Part shown: piece by piece, positions 59,263 to 64,000 of the stretch
Numbering within the stretch: the stretch's first letter is position 1
Layout of the letters: each line of letters opens with the position of its first letter
Source of the DNA: Corythucha ciliata
Taxonomy: Eukaryota; Arthropoda; Insecta; Hemiptera; Tingidae
Assembly: GCA_038030265.1 (NCBI GenBank)
Contig: CM075937.1
Location: 1,116,001-1,180,000 of the forward strand
Reading direction: 5' to 3'
DNA length: 64,000 bases
Made by a program: the position numbers and the translations under genes
Notes under the pieces: model-generated
Told to the model about the DNA's origin: nothing
The model's input: the letters and a program-made list of their open reading frames with translations, nothing else
Database searches by the model: none

Positions 59263-60535
59263 TCTGCCTCTTGACCAGTGTGTTGGCATTGGAACGGACG
59301 GCTGTTCTGTCATGCTATCTGACAATGGCGCTGTCAAAGAAATTCAAAAATCTGCAAAGAACGCTGTCATGACGCCTTGTTACAATCATAAGTTGAATAA
59401 CAGTTTATCAAAGGCCAGTGGAATTTCGATTATCAGCAAAGCGGTCAGTGTCATGCGGGAAGTAACATCCTTCTTCTCGTTTCCCAAAAGATTCGTTGCT
59501 CTTCGCAGTTTTCTTGGCAAAAAACTCAGTCGTCTATGCGATACAAGGTGGGTTGAAAGACATGATGGCGTTCTGCAATTCACCGTTCATCTTCCACAAA
59601 TTGCCGAAGCACTGTCGAAAATAAGCGAATGGAAAGACAAGGCAACGTCAGGAAAGGCAATGGTCCTTTATTCTGCGATCTGTGAATCACAATTTTTGGT
59701 CGGACTGTTTTGCTTGAGTGACGTTTTGGCCCTCACTCTCCCTCTAAGTGTTCTTCTTCAAAAGGAAGATCTGAATCAGGCATCTTCTGTCATTTTAGAT
59801 TTGATCAAGTGCTTAGAACATCGTCGAGCCACTTGTGAAGATCATTTTCACGGGATTTTTGAGAGGATACAGGACATGGCAAAGGAGCTGATGATTGAGC
59901 TTCGCATGCCTCGAACCTGCAGTCGTCAAGAGAGAAGGGAAAATCACCCAACTGATGGCTTAGAATCCTACTTTCGCGTTTCAGCTTATACTGAATTCCT
60001 ACTGGATTCTGTTTGTAATGATCTTCGTCAACGGTTTCCGAAGGACGTGGTCGACGTTTTTGACTTACCGAAGATACTTCCTAAAGCTTTGGTCAGCATC
60101 AGCCTTCCTGAGATGAAATTAATCATAAATAAACTCGTAGAAAAGTTCTCGCAGTTCTTTTCAGGAAATAAGGCTCTCGACCATATGAAATTCGAAGGTG
60201 AACTCATAAACCTCCAACAAAAATGGAAAGGTGAAATGGAGAAAGGCTGTTTATTGCCTGTGTCAGCTCTAGAAGCCTTTTTGAGCATTGACAAAGAGAT
60301 GTACCCAATAACTTCCACCCTCCTACGCATACTCATTACTTTACCAGTCAGTAACGCAAGCTCCGAGAGATCCTTCTCGTCACTTCGACGCATCAAAACG
60401 TGGCTACGGTCAACGATGATGGAAAAAAGACTGATTGGACTCGCGCTCCTCCACGTTCACTACGACATAACTTTGGATCCAGATCAAGTGATCGATCGCT
60501 ACGCAAAATCCGGAAAACGCAGAATGGTGCTCTAA
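59263..60535 (+). pseudogene. hAT/ZMYM-type transposase, C-terminal part
   Basis: Begins in the shifted frame with LGLPLDQCVGIGTDGCSVML, then the RNase H-like region (VMTPCYNHKLNNSLSKAS; LCDTRWVERHDGVLQF) and ends with the hAT dimerisation region (LLRILITLPVSNASSERSFS, LRRIKTWLRSTM). The ATG at 59,312 is internal and not a natural start. Except for the frameshift the protein is complete, so the element is likely a fairly young, recently inactivated copy, possibly an assembly error at one base. Confidence 0.8.
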
Positions 60536-60796
60536 AAACTTCTCGTCTAGTCTCATTGTTCCAGTCTATTTTTTCACCTTTTAATATAGATTCGCTTTTG
60601 TTCCTTTTTTTGTATTTATTTATGAAGGGGCGAAGTTTGGGATGACTGGAAAGAGGACCTGGGGACGAGGGAACTCGTCTGCCACCCCCCCCCCTCTCGT
60701 AACCATTCCAAGTCCTCTCTCATCCTGATACAGTTAATTTCAAAATTCCGTGTCCCCCCCCCAAAAATGTTCTCTGGATCCGCCCCTGGTTCTGTT

Positions 60797-60939
60797 CGGG
60801 TTTCGCTTGAGGGGATGAGTAGAAGGCGAAAAGTGAAGGAGAATAAATATGCATTCGGCTAAGCCGTGTACGCGTTTGTTGATTCTACATATAATCTCTT
60901 CGAGTACAACTAGATAAAATTGAAAATGGGATGCAACAA
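60797..60939. other. Short insect spacer
   Basis: Between the hAT target duplication and the next inverted-repeat element. Nothing recognised. Confidence 0.35.
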
Positions 60940-62040
60940 GAACAATAAAATCGCAATTAAACGGCTGGTTCTGATTTTTTAATATGTTGTTAGGACCAAT
61001 ACCAGTAGTCTAAATCCAAGTTTGCAGCTTCGAAAGACCTGTGCTACTTTCATAGCACTCGAAAAACAGCGGAATATTTGCACTTTTTCCAGTGCTTTTA
61101 CTATATCTCCTAAACTATGCATTCTTCGTTAATAAACGCGAACTACAATTCTCAAGTATATTAAATTCGCTACAATTTGCGACATAGCCCAGCTCTGTGG
61201 GGCAGATATAGTAGCCAAGATACAGCTCTTCAAAATTAATAATTTATTGTTTTTTAAAGAGATTTTAAGTTTGTAAAAAGTTGAAAATCTCCCTCTAAAA
61301 CTTCATTTGGCGCTGTTAGCGTTCAATTTGTGATAGAACATTGCTCAGTGGTAAGTTTCACACAAAACAAAGCCAAAAATTCCATCATTTTGGCAAAACA
61401 AATTACCAATTTTGAAGCGCTGTATCTTGGCTACTATCTAATCTATAGATCTGGGCCAGGTCTCAAATTAAAGCAAATTCAATATACTTTTTTTTTTTTT
61501 TTTTTTTAAGACATGTTTAAGATACAGCCGTTAAGAATTGGTATTTTTTTGCAACCAAAAAAATGATATTGTTTTGAGTGAAACCAACCTCTGACAAATT
61601 TTCTATTACAAATTCGAGGGCTCACAGTTCCGCACAAGGTTTTGGAGAGAGCGTTAGAAATTTCCAACTTGTTGCTTCCATATTTTTAGACTTGGGAACT
61701 CTTTTTGTGAAAACAAATTACCAATTTTGAAGAGCTGCATCTTGGCTAACGTCTGACCTACAGAGCTGGATCAGGTTTCAAATTGTAGCGTATTTAATAT
61801 ACCTACTTGAAAAACGTAGTTCACGTGTATTGTCGAAGAAAGCGAAGTTTAGGAAAGATAATAAAAGAAAAACGAGAAGAGTGCTAATATTCCGCGGTTT
61901 TTCGACTGCTACGAAAGTAGCACAGGTTTTTCGATGCTGCAAACTTGGATATACACTACTGGTACTGGTTCTAACAACAAACTAAAAAATCATAACTATC
62001 CGCTTAATTGTTATTTTAGCTATTTTTAGTGTTCTTTTTG
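60940..62040. mobile_element. 1.1-kb element with long (>110 bp) inverted ends
   Basis: The left part (CAATTAAACGGCTGGTTCTG, then CCAAGTTTGCAGCTTCGAAA, GTGCTACTTTCATAGCA) recurs inverted at about 61,880-62,010 (TGCTACGAAAGTAGCACAGG, GATGCTGCAAACTTGG). The interior holds a phrase ACAAATTACCAATTTTGAAG near 61,397 and 61,715, and an inverted relative near 61,220-61,240. No protein is encoded. It looks like a nonautonomous DNA transposon with internal repeats. Confidence 0.65.
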
Positions 62041-63280
62041 ACTGGCCTAAAATAATAATTAATTGGCCCCGAATCCCTTGAATCGTATATCAATATTGTC
62101 CCATGAAGTAAAGAGTGTGGCCGCCTCTCACACGGAAGAATCACACGGAAGCGACGGTTGAACGTTAGCCCTGGACCATCGGTGGCCTTTTCAAACTCAC
62201 AGACCCAATCAACACAAGTCCACGGTCGACGGACCCCTCAGCTCATCCTGCCTACAATGCCGTAATGATTTTGCTACTGAAATACTGTAATAATAATAAA
62301 ATTGAAGAAATCATCATAAACCTAATTAATATTAATATAATTCTTCCAGTTTCAAACATTCATTGCCTCAATTCGTTGAAAAAAGAAAAATTGTAAAGTC
62401 AATCTCATTCGTTCTGAAGCTGTCAATTGGAAAACTACGAATCTCCGGTTGACGACCGCTGATCTTGATCATACGTCCAAAATAGATACAGGAAAATAAA
62501 TACAAAAAAGGCTCTACCAGTAGTGTTTGGCTTTAGAAGGGTTTAGAGTGGGATTTGCGAGCTGCACTAGTGGAAAAAAGTCTAGTAAAATTGATCAGAA
62601 TAATACTGTCCGCATAAAATAAGAGAGAATAAAACATAATCTATAACCACAACCTGACACTTTTATTCACCAGACAGCCTGGGAGGCCGCCCGTGAGGCA
62701 GAGCCTCGATCCGAACAGGCCTCTTCAGGCCTCACGGCCCTCCCGGTGGGTGAAATCGGCACAATCGTTTAAAAAATCAAAACTCCCATTTTCGGACAAA
62801 TTAAAGGGGGCTTGCAGCTACTCAGTAGGGTTATGGGGGAAACCGGCCGCATTGGCTTGCGGATAGCGTGGCTCGGACTCATAAACCACAGCCAGGTAAA
62901 ATTGCACAACAAGCTGCCGACAAGAGCGATGCTTCTGGGAGTGCCAACGTTCAAGAAGTGGCTGAAGAACTTTTTAATGGTCAACGCGTAAAACGCGTTC
63001 ACGTCCGAGTTCGATTGGGCAGTCTGACGAAGCTATACAACAATTGTTGGAACGTGCTAATGAATAATAATAATTATTATTATTATTATACACTTCTCAC
63101 TGTTGATAGGTGACTTTTCTATCGACCAGCGGAACGGTGACGTACCGAGTTGCTGTAAAGAAATGAACGGGCACTTGATTATGATCAAGCTTTCGATCTA
63201 ATTTGAAATCTTCTTAAAGACCTGATTGGCATAGATGAACAACACATAAGGTCAACAGCAAAGTAAATTAAAAAAAAAAA
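62041..63280. other. Unclassified insect DNA with GC-rich hairpin and (TAA)n tract
   Basis: 62,675-62,755 contains complementary GC-rich segments (GGGAGGCCGCCCGTGAGGC and GCCTCACGGCCCTCCC) that could fold. An AAT/ATT microsatellite lies at 63,062-63,090. The open frame near 62,868 lacks a recognisable domain. Confidence 0.4.
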
Positions 63281-63350
63281 TTTCGCTCCGGCAGCTGGCG
63301 CATTTCATTTTGTATACGGATAACCTAAGCCGTCCCAGAAGTAGTAATGT
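63281..63350 (-). repeat. TE end, inverted partner of 45228-45306
   Basis: GCTCCGGCAGCTGGCGCATT then GTATACGGATAACCTAAGCC and CAGAAGTAGTAATG; in reverse it follows the same order as the copy 18 kb to the left. Confidence 0.55.
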
Positions 63351-63426
63351 TGAGACCATGATTTTTTTCGTTTGTTTGACCCTCCCTCGTACTGTTTGCT
63401 GCCGGGTTTGTTTAAGCTGAACTTGA

Positions 63427-64000
63427 TGGGAATCAAAGGCTATTTCAAAATGGAATCATCATACCGAATATAATGCTCTGGAATCAACTGGTGATTTGTA
63501 GTGATTTTTTTACCATTTCAACCACTATTTTCCCCCCTCCACCTTGACCGATTTGGCCCAAATGCAATACCGACCGGGGCCTTATGACTACTGATTTTTG
63601 TGCCAAAGCGCGTTCCGCTAAATTAATTTCTACGAGAGTTATCGTGCTAACAAGGCCTCACACTTACTTCCACCCCGGGGACATCGCCCCCTCCCCCTCG
63701 ACTTTTTCAAAAAATTAAAATTGGAATCAAAGCCTACTTTAACATGGAGTATACGTACTGAATATGATGCTTCTAGAATCAACTGGTGACTTGTAGTGAT
63801 TTTTTGATCATTTCAAGCCGTATTTTCCCCCCCACCTCCTTCACCGATTTGGCCCAAATGCAATACCGACCGGTGTCTTATGACTACTGATTTTTTTAGA
63901 TAAAGGGTGTTCCGCTAAATTAATTTCTACGAGACTTATCGTGCTAACAAGACCACACTCTTACTTCCACCCCGGGGGCACCACCCCCTCCCCGTCGACT
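63427..64000 (+). repeat. Tandem repeat, unit about 297 bp, two copies to window end
   Basis: Two successive units (to 63,703 and 63,704-64,000) share GATTTGGCCCAAATGCAATA, CTTATGACTACTGATTTTT, CGCTAAATTAATTTCTACGA and CTTACTTCCACCCCGGGG, and both end in TCGACT. The array probably continues beyond the window. It may be a satellite or part of a larger transposon. Confidence 0.75.

Larger units (their letters stand above)
56622..60788 (+). mobile_element. hAT-family transposon, 4167 bp, with 8-bp target duplication
   Basis: Ends CAGTGGCGGATCCA and, inverted, CAGGGGCGGATCCAGA define it. The direct repeat GTTCTGTT at 56,614-56,621 and 60,789-60,796 is a perfect 8-bp target duplication, the hallmark of hAT insertions. 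It contains a ZMYM/hAT-type transposase broken by a frameshift, and two noncoding inverted-repeat elements nested upstream of it. C- and G-homopolymers lie next to both ends. Confidence 0.85.

Noticed and set aside
62675..62755. tRNA gene in the GC-rich hairpin
   Set aside because: Pairing forms one long imperfect stem, not a cloverleaf; no T-loop or anticodon arm was found. No tRNA or rRNA was seen in the window.
62868..63113. 81-codon open frame
   Set aside because: No recognisable domain, no proper start, and the end is a microsatellite-encoded Asn/Tyr run.

Overview
The window joins two unrelated genomes. Positions 1 to about 43,030 are AT-rich, densely coding bacterial DNA. Positions from about 43,035 to 64,000 are gene-poor, repeat-rich animal DNA, most likely from an insect. 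The bacterial part fits an intracellular Bacteroidota symbiont of the Amoebophilaceae (Candidatus Cardinium-like). It carries repeated AAA-ATPase/PD-(D/E)XK proteins, Rpn-type nucleases, RadC-like JAB proteins, an ankyrin protein with a RING finger, and Bacteroidota-type conjugation genes. The animal part would then be its arthropod host; a whitefly is possible but cannot be fixed from sequence alone. The last bacterial homology ends in unbroken sequence about 285 bp before a run of exactly 500 N, so the join lies inside a contig. It is either an assembly chimera or a real insertion.

Positions 1-11,200 look chromosomal with mobile debris: a multi-pass membrane protein, a periplasmic-binding-type lipoprotein candidate, a PLD nuclease, an Rpn nuclease, two RadC-like JAB proteins (one missing a metal ligand), two AAA-ATPase/PDDEXK genes, an IS110 remnant and a serine recombinase broken by a 142-bp inverted-repeat insertion.

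Positions 11,600-41,100 look like an integrated or assembled conjugative plasmid in decay. They hold two ParA genes (one cut by a 500-N gap), a TTTAG-repeat motif found three times around the second par locus, a TOPRIM primase-helicase, a small replication-type gene with two broken relatives, an iteron-rich AT region, and a MobV-type relaxase fused to TOPRIM. They also hold a coupling protein and a VirB4/TraG ATPase, each split by one in-frame TAA, with small TraE/TraF-like and TraO/TraQ-like genes. The cargo includes a predicted secreted ANK-RING-ANK protein whose start codon sits inside a 58-bp palindrome. Two identical IS481-type elements flank a near-duplicate Rpn gene.

A recurring theme is a C-terminal module of about 32 residues (pattern ..IA.xML..GY..EDI...TGLS...I..L). 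It ends the Rpn nucleases and one RadC-like protein, survives as orphan tails next to a gap and an IS, and appears alone or doubled in two tiny genes beside the coupling protein.

The insect part has no recognisable host gene. It contains a 30-bp minisatellite in two opposed arrays (about 45.3-49.6 kb), other degenerate short-period repeats, a pogo/Tigger-like remnant, several MITEs, a foldback element, a complete 4.17-kb hAT element with a perfect 8-bp target duplication but a frameshifted transposase, a 1.1-kb element with long inverted ends, and a 297-bp tandem repeat at the right edge.
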